Made by a program: the position numbers and the translations under genes. A stretch of 42,172 nucleotides of DNA, from positions 1 through 42,172 of the forward strand of contig NZ_JAEQMY010000042.1 in NCBI RefSeq assembly GCF_016743775.1. The letters are read 5' to 3'. The notes beneath the pieces are model-generated. The model was not told the DNA's origin. It ran no database searches and was given only the letters and a program-made list of their open reading frames with translations. Shown piece after piece: positions 24,758 through 33,420 of this stretch. Positions within the stretch are counted from its first letter, which is position 1, and each line of letters opens with the position of its first letter. This stretch comes from Microvirga aerilata. Its GTDB lineage: Bacteria; Pseudomonadota; Alphaproteobacteria; Rhizobiales; Beijerinckiaceae.

Positions 24758-25201
24758 AGGGTATCAAACGCGGGCATTCCGGCGGGGTTCGACGAAAGCG
24801 AGAAAAGATAAGCGTGGTTTAGTCCGAGGGGACGTTCATTGTCACCCCATTTGACGATGTTCTTCCCTCCCCTTGCGGGGAGGGGTGCCGCGTAGCGGCC
24901 GGGGTGGGGGTGGTCCGACCGGGTGAGCGGTAGCCGGGTCAGGCGCTGGTCTCCCTCTTCCGTGTGGGAGAGGGCTAGGGTGAGGCAAGGCCGGTATCCG
25001 GAAAAAGGTGCTGGGGGAACCATGTTGCAGCGGAGATGAGAGCGCTTTGCTGGTCAGGCGTCACACCCTCACCCCTGCCCCTCTCCCACACGGAAGAGGG
25101 GGAGTTGTAGCCGCCTCGCACTCTTGCGATAAAAGCCAGCGCTCCGGCTTTGCGACCCTCCCCGCAAGGGTGAGGGGAAAAGAGCAATGGCCGTTCCTGT
25201 C
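24758..25201. repeat. intergenic mosaic of nested inverted repeats
   Basis: This 444-base gap between mfd and sdhE holds no convincing gene. It contains two nested pairs. The outer pair is CCCTCCCCTTGCGGGGAGGG-like sequence at 24865-24884 and its near complement at 25156-25177. The inner pair is 24951-24985 and 25067-25104, sharing a 20-base core (CTCTCCCACACGGAAGAGGG at 25081-25100) in opposite orientation. A small hairpin GCCGC-GTA-GCGGC lies at 24887-24899. The pattern suggests dispersed palindromic repeats, possibly two copies facing each other. Any mfd promoter must lie close to 24758-24860. Confidence 0.75.
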
Positions 25202-25498
25202 TCAGCTGTGGATCGGCGACGTGTGCGTATGGAAAGCCTTGAGACGCCCGAACAGCGGCGTATCGTAATTCGAAGGCGTCTCAAGCTCGCCCGTAATCCA
25301 GCCCAGGAGATCCCGGTCGGTCACCTCGATCAGACGCTCGAACTCGGTCAGATCCTCCTCGGAGAGGTCGCCGATCTCCGCATCCGCGAAACGGCCCATG
25401 ATCAGGTCCATCTCCCGCATGCCCCGATGCCAGGAGCGGTAGAGGATTTGCCTGCAGCGAACGTCGAGGCCGGCGCTGGTGCGTGTGGTTCCGCTCAT
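25202..25498 (-). CDS. sdhE: succinate dehydrogenase flavinylation factor SdhE
   Basis: A 98-residue protein of the SdhE/Sdh5 family, which helps attach FAD covalently to the succinate dehydrogenase flavoprotein. The key RGxxE motif is present as HRGMRE (residues 24-29) in the context ILYRSWHRGMREMDLIMG. ATG 25498 has CGGAGC about seven bases upstream; a TTG at 25516 is a less likely start. It is divergent from recG, an arrangement seen in many Hyphomicrobiales. Confidence 0.94.
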   Translation of the reverse strand: MSGTTRTSAGLDVRCRQILYRSWHRGMREMDLIMGRFADAEIGDLSEEDLTEFERLIEVTDRDLLGWITGELETPSNYDTPLFGRLKAFHTHTSPIHS

Positions 25499-25689
25499 GA
25501 AGATGCTCCGATCCAAGAGATACCGTCGCCTCGGGGCGTTTTTCGCTGGCGCGGCCCTTCGGATCCGCTTTCAACGATGCGCTCATCAAGGAATGAGCAC
25601 TGGATTAACCCCAAAAATGCAAATCCAATTTTGGGTCCCATGCTCTAGCGGCTATATAACCATCTCCCCTTCAGTTGCCACCCATTTGA

Positions 25690-27807
25690 ATGTCATTGCG
25701 TCCTTCCATTCTCGATCCGCTGTTCGCCCCGGCCAACACTCTGCCCGGCGTCGGTCCGAAAATCGCCCCCCTGATCGACCGGCTCCTAGGGGAGCCCGGC
25801 AGGCCGACGCGCGTGGCGGATCTTCTGTTTCATCTGCCGAGCAGCGGCATCTCCCGGGAGATGAAGGGGGCCATTGCGGACGCGCCCGTCGGCGAGCCGG
25901 TGACCCTCTCGGTTACTGTCGCGGCGCACCGTCCTCCGCCTCCGGGCCGCCGTGCGCCCTACCGGATCATCGTGGAGGACGAGACCGGCGACGTCACGCT
26001 GATCTTCTTCAACGGCCAGAGGCCCCGCCTCGAAAAGCTCCTTCCGCTCGGCGAGCGCCGCTACGTCTCAGGCAAGATCGAGCTGTGGGAGGGCCGGCGC
26101 CAGATGGTGCACCCGGACCGGATCCTCGACGACCGCGGCATCGAGAGCCTGCCGGCCGTGGAGGCCGTCTATGGCCTCACCGAGGGCCTCTCGTCGCGCA
26201 TGGTGGGCCGCTTCATCGGCGCAGCTCTCGAAAAAGTGCCCGGTCTGCCCGAATGGCAGGACGCCGCATGGCTCGACCGCAACGCACTGCCCGATTTTCG
26301 TCAGGCTCTCTCTGCCCTGCACAAGCCCGACAGCGCGGCGCAGCTCTCCGAGGACGCGCTCGCCAAATCGGCCCCACGCCGGCGCCTTGCCTATGACGAG
26401 CTGCTGGCCTCGCAGTTGGCGCTCGCCCTCGTCCGAAGCCGCATGCGCCGCTTGCCCGGCCGGGTGAATGCAGGCGACGGTCGGCTGGTGGAGCGCCTGA
26501 AAGCCGCCCTGCCCTTCGGGTTGACCGGCTCGCAGGCGCAGGCCGTCGCGGATATCCGCCGCGATCTCATGTCCGACAAGAAGATGCTGCGGCTGCTCCA
26601 GGGCGATGTGGGCTCGGGCAAGACCGTGGTCGGGCTGCTCGCCATGGCGAGCGCCATCGAGGCAGGCCGCCAGGCATCCATGATGGCGCCAACCGAAATC
26701 CTGGCGCGGCAGCATTACGAGCGCCTTGCCCCCATGGCCGAGCAGGCGGGCCTGACGATCGCCCTCCTCACCGGACGTGAGAAAGGTGCAGCCCGCAAGG
26801 CGGTCCTGGCCGGGCTCGCCGACGGCAGCATCCAGATCGCGGTGGGCACTCACGCCCTGTTTCAGGAAGGCGTCGCCTTCCACGATCTCGGGGTGGCGGT
26901 GGTGGACGAGCAGCACCGCTTCGGCGTGCACCAGCGCCTGGCGCTGGGCTCCAAGGGCGAGGCGGTCGACATTCTGGTCATGACCGCAACGCCGATCCCC
27001 CGCACCCTGGCGCTCACCTATTTCGGCGACATGGACGTCTCGGTGCTGAGCGAAAAGCCAGCGGGCCGGAAGCCCATTTCGACCAAGCTCATCTCCATCG
27101 ACCGGCTCGACGAGGTCGTCGGCGGCATCGGGCGCGCCATCGCCAACGGCGATCAGGTCTATTGGGTGTGCCCCCTCGTGGGCGAGTCCGAATCCATCGA
27201 CCTCGCCGCCGCCGAGGAGCGTTTTGAGACCCTCAAGAGCTTCTTCGGGGATCAGGTCGGCCTCGTCCACGGCAAGCTCGCCGGCAAGGACAAGGACGCC
27301 GCCATGGACCGGTTTTCCCGCGGCGAGACCAAGGTTCTGGTGTCCACCACGGTAATCGAGGTGGGCGTCGACGTGCCCAATGCCACCGTCATGGTGATCG
27401 AGCACGCGGAGCGCTTCGGCCTCGCCCAGCTCCACCAGCTGCGCGGGCGCATCGGCCGAGGCTCGAAATCCTCGACCTGCCTCCTGATCTACAAAGGCCC
27501 CCTGGGGCAGGTTGCCCAGGCGCGCCTCGAGATGATGCGCCAGACCGAGGACGGCTTCCGGATCGCAGAGGAGGACCTGCGCCTGCGCGGCGAAGGCGAG
27601 GTTCTCGGCACCCGCCAGTCCGGCACCCCCGGCTTCAAGCTCGCCCGCCTGGAGGTAGACGGCGATCTGCTCGGGGCCGCCCGGGACGACGCCCGCCTGA
27701 TCGTCGACCGCGACCCGGATCTCACCAGCGAGCGAGGACAAGCCCTGCGGGTGCTGCTCTACCTGTTCGAGCGGGACTCGGCCATCAAGCTGCTGCGGGC
27801 CGGCTGA
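25690..27807 (+). CDS. recG: ATP-dependent DNA helicase RecG
   Basis: A 705-residue helicase that remodels stalled replication forks and Holliday junctions. An N-terminal helix-hairpin part (LPGVGPKIAPLIDRLL) and wedge/OB domain (about 60-150) precede the helicase core. Walker A GDVGSGKT is at 305-312 and the DEQH box at 406-409, followed by the C-terminal motifs including LRGRIGRGSK. Length and motif order are normal. ATG 25690 is the only start before the conserved N-terminus. Its last 49 bases overlap the convergent acetyltransferase gene. Confidence 0.97.
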   Translation: MSLRPSILDPLFAPANTLPGVGPKIAPLIDRLLGEPGRPTRVADLLFHLPSSGISREMKGAIADAPVGEPVTLSVTVAAHRPPPPGRRAPYRIIVEDETGDVTLIFFNGQRPRLEKLLPLGERRYVSGKIELWEGRRQMVHPDRILDDRGIESLPAVEAVYGLTEGLSSRMVGRFIGAALEKVPGLPEWQDAAWLDRNALPDFRQALSALHKPDSAAQLSEDALAKSAPRRRLAYDELLASQLALALVRSRMRRLPGRVNAGDGRLVERLKAALPFGLTGSQAQAVADIRRDLMSDKKMLRLLQGDVGSGKTVVGLLAMASAIEAGRQASMMAPTEILARQHYERLAPMAEQAGLTIALLTGREKGAARKAVLAGLADGSIQIAVGTHALFQEGVAFHDLGVAVVDEQHRFGVHQRLALGSKGEAVDILVMTATPIPRTLALTYFGDMDVSVLSEKPAGRKPISTKLISIDRLDEVVGGIGRAIANGDQVYWVCPLVGESESIDLAAAEERFETLKSFFGDQVGLVHGKLAGKDKDAAMDRFSRGETKVLVSTTVIEVGVDVPNATVMVIEHAERFGLAQLHQLRGRIGRGSKSSTCLLIYKGPLGQVAQARLEMMRQTEDGFRIAEEDLRLRGEGEVLGTRQSGTPGFKLARLEVDGDLLGAARDDARLIVDRDPDLTSERGQALRVLLYLFERDSAIKLLRAG

Positions 27808-28334
27808 TCGAGACGCAGAGCCATGAGGCAGCGCCTTGCCTGATCGTGTCCTGCCTCGGCCTCCTGCCGCAGCCTCTCGAGATGCCCTGGTGCGGCCTTG
27901 GCCGGATCGATCTCGATGAAGCCCAACCGGGCATAGAAGGGACCGTTCCAGGCCAGATCCCGATAGGTCGTCAGCGTCACTGCCTCAAGGCCGAGAGCTT
28001 TGGCATGCGCTACGGCAGCGCCTACCAGTTTGGCCCCTATTCCCTGCCGTTGATGTGACAGGGCAACGGAGACTTCAGCGATGTAGAACTGTCCGTCGAG
28101 CTCTTGCCCGGCGAGAAAGCCAACCGGCTTGTCCCCCTCGTCGACCGCCACCCAAAGTGTGCCCTGCTCGCAGAACTTCGACAGTATCGACGCGTCCATC
28201 GTGTCGCCATCCGCGAGCCAACTCAGCCCCGCATCCCGGAACAGGGATGCGGCGGAGCGCTCGATGGGGGCGAGCGCGTCAAGTTCGCTTGGGCGAGCCA
28301 AGCGGATCGACGACACGGGAAGGGTCCGGGTCAT
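27759..28334 (-). CDS. GNAT-family N-acetyltransferase
   Basis: A 191-residue acetyl-CoA-dependent acetyltransferase. The acetyl-CoA loop is visible in the segment VSVALSHQRQGIGAKLVGAA, with R/Q-x-x-G-x-G/A spacing (QRQGIGA). TYRDLAWNGPFYARLGF is the usual C-terminal strand-helix. The substrate is unknown. It lies 19 bases downstream of glmS on the same strand and may be cotranscribed with it, but nothing else links it to amino-sugar synthesis. Its C-terminal 49 bases overlap the end of recG. Confidence 0.88.
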   Translation of the reverse strand: MTRTLPVSSIRLARPSELDALAPIERSAASLFRDAGLSWLADGDTMDASILSKFCEQGTLWVAVDEGDKPVGFLAGQELDGQFYIAEVSVALSHQRQGIGAKLVGAAVAHAKALGLEAVTLTTYRDLAWNGPFYARLGFIEIDPAKAAPGHLERLRQEAEAGHDQARRCLMALRLDQPARSSLMAESRSNR

Positions 28335-28353
28335 GGACGGGGAGAGAAAGCCC

Positions 28354-30180
28354 TCACTCCACCGTCACGGACTTCGCCAGGTTGCGCGGCTGATCCACGT
28401 CTTTGCCCATGAAGACGGCGGTGTGGTAGGCGAGAAGCTGGATCGGGACTGCATTGATGAGCGGGGCCACGATCGGGTGAACCGACGGCATGACGATGGT
28501 CGCCATCGTGTCGAGGCTAGCCTCCAGGGCGCCGCGCTCATCCGTGATGAGGATAATGCGCCCACCGCGGGCCGCCACTTCCTGCATGTTGGACACGGTC
28601 TTCTCGAAGATGTTGTCGTAGGGCGCGATCACGATGACCGGCATGGTCTCGTCGATGAGCGCGATGGGACCGTGCTTCAGCTCGCCCGCCGCGTAGCCTT
28701 CCGCGTGGATGTAGGAGATTTCCTTGAGCTTCAGGGCCCCTTCCATCGCCAGCGGATAGGAGGTGCCGCGACCAAGATAGAGTACGTCCTTGGCTTTGGA
28801 GAGTTCGCGGGACAGAACCTCGATCTGGTGCTCCCGCTTCATCGCTTCGGTCATCTGGCCCGGAACGGCGATCAGGGCGTTCACGAGCTCCTTCTCGTCA
28901 TCGGCGCTGAGGGTCCCGCGAGCCCGGCCGGCCGCGATGGCGAGCGACAGGAGCACCGTGAGCTGGCAGGTGAAGGCCTTGGTGGAGGCCACGCCCACTT
29001 CCACACCGGCAAGGGTCGGCGCTACGACGGAGCTTTCCCGCGCCATGGTGGAGGTGGGCACGTTCACAACCGACAGGGTGTGCTGCTTCTCGGAGGTGGC
29101 GTAGCGCAGCGACGCCAGCGTGTCCGCCGTTTCGCCCGACTGAGACACGAAAAGCGCAAGGCTTCCGGGCTCCAGGGGAGCCTCGCGATAGCGGAACTCG
29201 GACGCTACATCGATCTCGACCGGAATGCGGGCAAGACGCTCGAACCAGTACTTTGCGATCAGCCCGGCCAGATAGGCCGTACCGCAGGCGGAGATCGAGA
29301 GACGCTTGAGATCCTTGAAGTCGAAGGGCAGTTCGATTGGAAGTTCAACCCGTTCGGAGGAGAAATTCACGTAATGGGCGAGCGTGCGCCCCACGACCTC
29401 CGCCTGCTCGTGAATTTCCTTCGCCATGAAATGGCGGTAGTTGCCCTTGTCGGCCATGAAGGAGCCGACCGGGATCTTGTGACGGGTCCGGCGCACGGGC
29501 TGGCCCGTCTCATTCCTGATATCGGCACCCTTGTGGGTCAGGATCGCCCAATCGCCGTCGTCGAGATAGGCGATCTCGTCCGTGAACGGGGCCAACGCCA
29601 GGGCATCGGAGCCAAGATACATCTCGCCGTCGCCATAGCCGATGGCGAGCGGTGCGCCATGACGCGCCCCGATCAGAAGATCCTCTTCGCCCGAGAACAG
29701 GAAGCCGAGGGCGAACGCCCCGCGCAGGCGCGGCAGGGTCACGGCAACGGCTTCGATCGGGAGGCGGCCCTGGCGGATCTCATAGGTGACGAGTTGGGCA
29801 ACCACCTCGGTATCGGTCTCGGTCTCGAACCGGATGCCCTTGGCTTCGAGGCCGGTCTTCAATTCCCGGAAGTTCTCGATGATGCCGTTGTGAACGACGG
29901 CCAGCCTGTCCGTCGCGTGCGGATGGGCATTGATCTCGTTGGGTTTGCCATGGGTGGCCCAGCGGGTGTGGCCGATGCCGATCACGCCGGACAAAGGAGA
30001 CTGGGACAGCTTGGTCTCGAGGTTGCGCAGCTTCCCCTCGGCACGACGGCGGTCGAGCCGGCCCTCTTCGAGCGTGGCGACGCCGGCAGAGTCGTATCCC
30101 CGATACTCGAGCCGCTTCAGCGCTTCCACGATCTGCGTCGCAACAGGTGTTTTGCCGACGATTCCAACAATTCCGCACAT
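28354..30180 (-). CDS. glmS: glutamine-fructose-6-phosphate aminotransferase (isomerizing)
   Basis: A 608-residue enzyme that makes glucosamine-6-phosphate from fructose-6-phosphate and glutamine, the first step to UDP-GlcNAc. The N-terminal glutaminase begins MCGIVGIVG with Cys2 as nucleophile after Met removal. Two SIS sugar-isomerase domains follow (about 285-420 and 455-595). The protein ends LAKSVTVE, the usual catalytic C-terminus. ATG 30180 has AGGAAG nine bases upstream. It lies 108 bases downstream of glmU on the same strand. No glmS ribozyme-like structure is recognisable upstream; that element belongs mainly to Gram-positives. Confidence 0.97.
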   Translation of the reverse strand: MCGIVGIVGKTPVATQIVEALKRLEYRGYDSAGVATLEEGRLDRRRAEGKLRNLETKLSQSPLSGVIGIGHTRWATHGKPNEINAHPHATDRLAVVHNGIIENFRELKTGLEAKGIRFETETDTEVVAQLVTYEIRQGRLPIEAVAVTLPRLRGAFALGFLFSGEEDLLIGARHGAPLAIGYGDGEMYLGSDALALAPFTDEIAYLDDGDWAILTHKGADIRNETGQPVRRTRHKIPVGSFMADKGNYRHFMAKEIHEQAEVVGRTLAHYVNFSSERVELPIELPFDFKDLKRLSISACGTAYLAGLIAKYWFERLARIPVEIDVASEFRYREAPLEPGSLALFVSQSGETADTLASLRYATSEKQHTLSVVNVPTSTMARESSVVAPTLAGVEVGVASTKAFTCQLTVLLSLAIAAGRARGTLSADDEKELVNALIAVPGQMTEAMKREHQIEVLSRELSKAKDVLYLGRGTSYPLAMEGALKLKEISYIHAEGYAAGELKHGPIALIDETMPVIVIAPYDNIFEKTVSNMQEVAARGGRIILITDERGALEASLDTMATIVMPSVHPIVAPLINAVPIQLLAYHTAVFMGKDVDQPRNLAKSVTVE

Positions 30181-30272
30181 CCTGAAAGACTTCCTTTTGC
30201 AACCTGAGTATCGCTACGCTTGACGCCATTCATACAGAGGCGCTCCCCCGCAGGGGAATCAACTTGCGTAAC

Positions 30273-30287
30273 CTATTGTGACAATAG
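30273..30287. promoter_or_regulatory. palindrome CTATTGT-G-ACAATAG between glmU and glmS
   Basis: Seven-base arms around a single G form a perfect palindrome two bases past the glmU stop. It has no T-run on the minus strand, so it is not a terminator. An operator or small RNA hairpin controlling glmS is possible. Confidence 0.35.
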
Positions 30288-30288
30288 C

Positions 30289-31665
30289 TTATTTTCTTTT
30301 CGCCGCCTGGGCTTTCGCCCTGAATTCCGTGGCCCACCCCTCCTTAATGGTCTGGCGACCACGGCCGAGACCCAGGGCGTCGTCCGGGATGTTCTCCGTA
30401 ATCACCGAACCGGAGCCGACGAAAGCCCCCTTCCCGATTGTTATCGGCGCGACCAGGGAGGAGTTCGAGCCGATGAAGGCACCTTCACCGATCTCTGTCC
30501 GGTATTTGCCGAAGCCGTCGTAATTGCAGGTGATGGTGCCCGCGCCGATATTGACCTCGGCCCCGATGCTGGCATCGCCAAGATAGGTCAGGTGGCTGAC
30601 CTTTGCTCCCGCTCCCAGTTCCGTGTTCTTGATCTCGACGAAGTTCCCGACCTTGGCCTTTGGGCCGATGAGCGCGCCCGGACGCAGCCGCGCGAAGGGG
30701 CCGACGCCCGCACCCGGGGAGAGGCGCGTCCCTTCCAGATGGCTGAAGCTGTGAATGACCGCGCCGTCCTCAACGACAACGCCGGGACCGAACACCACGT
30801 GCGGCTCCACCACCACGTCCCGGCCCAGCCGGGTGTCGTGGCTGAAGAAGACCGTCTCGGGCGCCACGAGGGTCACGCCGGAGGCCATGGCGGCCTGGCG
30901 CAGGCGCTCCTGGATCATGCGTTCGGCGGCCGCGAGCTGAGCCCGGTCGTTGACGCCGTGCACCTCTTCTTCCGGCACGACGGCAACGGCGGTCCTATGG
31001 CCCAACTTCCGGGCAATCGCGACGATATCGGTCAGATAGTACTCGCCCTTGGCGTTCGCGTTATCCACCCGGCTCAAAAGATCCAGCGCCACGTCCCCGC
31101 GGATTGCCATGAGCCCCCCGTTGCACAGGGTGATGGCCCGCTCAGCCTCGGTGGCATCCTTGTGCTCGCGGATGGCGAGAAGCTGATCGCCAGCCATGAC
31201 GAGGCGCCCATAGCCGGTCGGATCCTTCGCCTCGAATCCCATGGCGACTACGGCCGCTCCCTCGGCGAGGGGAGCACGCAGCTTGGCAAAGGTCTCAGGC
31301 AAGACAAGAGGCGTGTCGGCAAAAGCGATGATCACGTCGTCCGGCTTCCCCTCCAGGGCCTCCCGGGCGCTGAGCACAGCGTGTGCCGTGCCGAGCCGGT
31401 CCTGCTGAACGAAGATTCGCGCGTGGGGAAGACTTTTCTGGGTCTCCTTGGCTACATCGTCACGTTCCGGCCCGATCACCACCGCAGCGCCCGTGGCGCC
31501 GGCAGCCGTAACGGTGGCGAGCACATGGCCCAGCATGGAACAGTTGGCGACCTGATGCAGGACCTTCGGCTTACCGGATTTCATTCGCGTCCCCTCGCCC
31601 GCGGCAAGCACGATGGCCAAGCAGCTTCGGGCTGAGGACGTCATCAAGGTGTCGGTCGAGGTCAT
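30289..31665 (-). CDS. glmU: bifunctional GlcN-1-P acetyltransferase / GlcNAc-1-P uridylyltransferase
   Basis: A 458-residue enzyme for the last two steps to UDP-GlcNAc, used for peptidoglycan and lipid A. The uridylyltransferase half has LAAGEGTRMKSGKPKVLH (about 20-37) and a later GEYYLTD. The second half is a left-handed beta-helix of hexapeptide repeats (about 265-440), with FVEIKNTELG and NIGAGTITCNYDG typical of GlmU acetyltransferase. ATG 31665 is taken as start; ATG 31644 in frame is possible and neither has a clear ribosome site. glmS follows downstream, so both ends of the pathway are in one cluster. Confidence 0.97.
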   Translation of the reverse strand: MTSTDTLMTSSARSCLAIVLAAGEGTRMKSGKPKVLHQVANCSMLGHVLATVTAAGATGAAVVIGPERDDVAKETQKSLPHARIFVQQDRLGTAHAVLSAREALEGKPDDVIIAFADTPLVLPETFAKLRAPLAEGAAVVAMGFEAKDPTGYGRLVMAGDQLLAIREHKDATEAERAITLCNGGLMAIRGDVALDLLSRVDNANAKGEYYLTDIVAIARKLGHRTAVAVVPEEEVHGVNDRAQLAAAERMIQERLRQAAMASGVTLVAPETVFFSHDTRLGRDVVVEPHVVFGPGVVVEDGAVIHSFSHLEGTRLSPGAGVGPFARLRPGALIGPKAKVGNFVEIKNTELGAGAKVSHLTYLGDASIGAEVNIGAGTITCNYDGFGKYRTEIGEGAFIGSNSSLVAPITIGKGAFVGSGSVITENIPDDALGLGRGRQTIKEGWATEFRAKAQAAKRK

Positions 31666-31769
31666 AAGGTTTCAATCCGGTGGCGATTTGCGGCGGTGCT
31701 AGATCAGAAGAGTTAATTCGGCAATCATTTCATGAGCAATGAGGCGCTTTCCTCAACGGCCTCGTTTAC

Positions 31770-31799
31770 TTAACGCTCACGATTGACGATATGTATAAG
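31770..31799 (+). promoter_or_regulatory. possible promoter of opgGH
   Basis: TTAACG (31770-31775) and TATAAG (31794-31799) are spaced by 18 bases, close to the alphaproteobacterial housekeeping pattern. They lie about 50 bases before the preferred opgG start. If this promoter is real, the TTG at 31783 cannot be the opgG start. Confidence 0.35.
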
Positions 31800-31848
31800 G
31801 CATTCCAATTGTCTGGCTGAAGAGCCTCGTTCACACAAGAGTATCGCT

Positions 31849-33420
31849 GTGCCGGTTTCGCCAAGGGGCTCGTCCCCTTCTCACCCCCGCCGGCGCGATA
31901 TGCTGGCCTATATCGGCGTTTCGGTCGCCGGGCTCGCATATGCGCCAGTCGTCCGGGCTCAAACGCCCCAGGCCACCATTTCAGCCAGGATGGGGGAGAA
32001 TCAGCGGTTCGATCCGGCGGTCGTGGTCGATGTGGCGCGGCAGCTCTCCAAGAAGCCCTTCGCCGCACCGCCTTCCGACCTGCCGGACGTGTTCTCCAAC
32101 CTGAACCAGGACCAATACGCCGGCATCCGCTACACGCAGCCTGCCATCTGGAGCACGGAAGCGCGCGGGATCTCCGTCGAGCCGCTCCATCGCGGCTTCG
32201 TATTCAGCAATGCGGTAGATCTCTTCGTCGTGGAGGATGGGGCCGTCCGTCGGATCGCCTATGCTCCCTCCCAATTCGATTACGGGCGCATCAACCTGCC
32301 CAACAATATACCGGATATCGGATATTCCGGCTTCAAGCTGATCGCGCAGCTCGGGGACGGCAAGCCGTTCGATTTTTCCTTCGTTCAAGGCGGCACCTTC
32401 TTCCGTGCGATTGCCCGCGGGCAGACCTATGGTGCCATCGCGCGGGCGCTGACGCTGAGGCCGGCCGAAGCCCGCGGCGAGGAGTTCCCGGTTTTCCGCG
32501 CCTTCTGGCTCGAGCGTCCTGGGGTGGGCAGCAACAGCATCACGGTTCACGGCGTGCTCGATTCGGAATCGACCACGGGCGCGGTGCGCATGACCTTCCG
32601 CCCCGGCGACATGACCATCGTCGATGTGGAGACCACCCTCTTCCCCCGCGTCAACCTGGAACATGTGGGCTTGGGCGGCATCGCTTCGACCTACCTTTAC
32701 GGGCCGAACGACCTGCTCAACTCGGACGACATTCGTCCGGCGGTCTACGAATCCTCCGGGCTTCAGATGCTGAACGGCTCAGGGGAATGGCTCTGGCGTC
32801 CGCTGCACAACCCCGAGACCCTTCAGATCTCGGCCTTCGTGGACAACTCGCCGCGCGGTTTCGGCCTGCTCCAGCGGGAGCGCTCCTATGAGGCGTTCCA
32901 GGACGACGACCAGCGCTTCGAGCGCCGCCCGAGCCTGTGGATCGAGCCGTTGGGCGATTGGGGCCAGGGCAGCGTCCAGCTCCTGGAGATTCCGACCGAC
33001 GCGGAGATCAACGACAACATCCTCACCTATTGGCGCCCCAGGGCTCCCATGGCGGCAGGCTCCGAGGTCACCCTCGCCTACCGGCAATATTGGGGATGGA
33101 GCTCCCCTGAGCGCCCGCCCCTCGCAACCGTCGTGACAACGCGCTCGGGCAAGGGCAGCGGAGGGCGGCGGCGGCGGTTCACGGTGGACTTTTCCGGCGA
33201 GATGCTGGGTGACAAACTGCCGGCGGACCTTAGATCCGTCCTGACCGTCGGTCCTGGAACGTTCCAGAACCTCAAACTTTTGCCATATCCTGAGCGAAAG
33301 ACAGTACGCGTCGCATTCGAGCTTGACCCGGGCAACGAAAACGCGTGTGAGATGCGCCTGATCCTAGAGGCAGGCGGGAAACCGATTAGCGAGACATGGC
33401 TTTATCGTTGGACACCGTAA
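31849..33420 (+). CDS. opgG: periplasmic glucan biosynthesis protein, OpgG/MdoG family
   Basis: A periplasmic protein of 523 residues from GTG 31849 (545 from TTG 31783). It is needed to build osmoregulated periplasmic glucans, probably shaping or branching the chain made by OpgH. A twin-arginine-like signal (PRRRDMLAYIGVSVAGLAYA, ending VRAQ) suggests Tat export. The mature part has typical segments: YAGIRYTQPAIW, FRAFWLERP and SFVQGGTFFRAIARGQ. The GTG is preferred because the extra 22 residues upstream have no signal character and a likely promoter lies there, but the ribosome site is weak. It overlaps opgH by 25 bases. OpgD is a close paralogue that cannot be fully excluded; the opgH partner favours OpgG. 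Confidence 0.93.
   Translation: MPVSPRGSSPSHPRRRDMLAYIGVSVAGLAYAPVVRAQTPQATISARMGENQRFDPAVVVDVARQLSKKPFAAPPSDLPDVFSNLNQDQYAGIRYTQPAIWSTEARGISVEPLHRGFVFSNAVDLFVVEDGAVRRIAYAPSQFDYGRINLPNNIPDIGYSGFKLIAQLGDGKPFDFSFVQGGTFFRAIARGQTYGAIARALTLRPAEARGEEFPVFRAFWLERPGVGSNSITVHGVLDSESTTGAVRMTFRPGDMTIVDVETTLFPRVNLEHVGLGGIASTYLYGPNDLLNSDDIRPAVYESSGLQMLNGSGEWLWRPLHNPETLQISAFVDNSPRGFGLLQRERSYEAFQDDDQRFERRPSLWIEPLGDWGQGSVQLLEIPTDAEINDNILTYWRPRAPMAAGSEVTLAYRQYWGWSSPERPPLATVVTTRSGKGSGGRRRRFTVDFSGEMLGDKLPADLRSVLTVGPGTFQNLKLLPYPERKTVRVAFELDPGNENACEMRLILEAGGKPISETWLYRWTP

Noticed and set aside
24860..25180. A CRISPR array in the repeat-rich mfd-sdhE gap
   Set aside because: Repeats are inverted pairs, not regularly spaced direct repeats with unique spacers, and no cas genes are near.
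26068..27741. A 557-codon open frame opposite recG
   Set aside because: Codon-bias shadow; RecG motifs are intact on the plus strand.
28129..30207. A 692-codon open frame opposite glmS
   Set aside because: GlmS on the other strand is complete from MCGIVG to SVTVE; the antisense product has no family character.
30181..30288. A glmS ribozyme or riboswitch ahead of glmS
   Set aside because: The gap is only 108 bases and lacks the conserved core; only small hairpins are seen.
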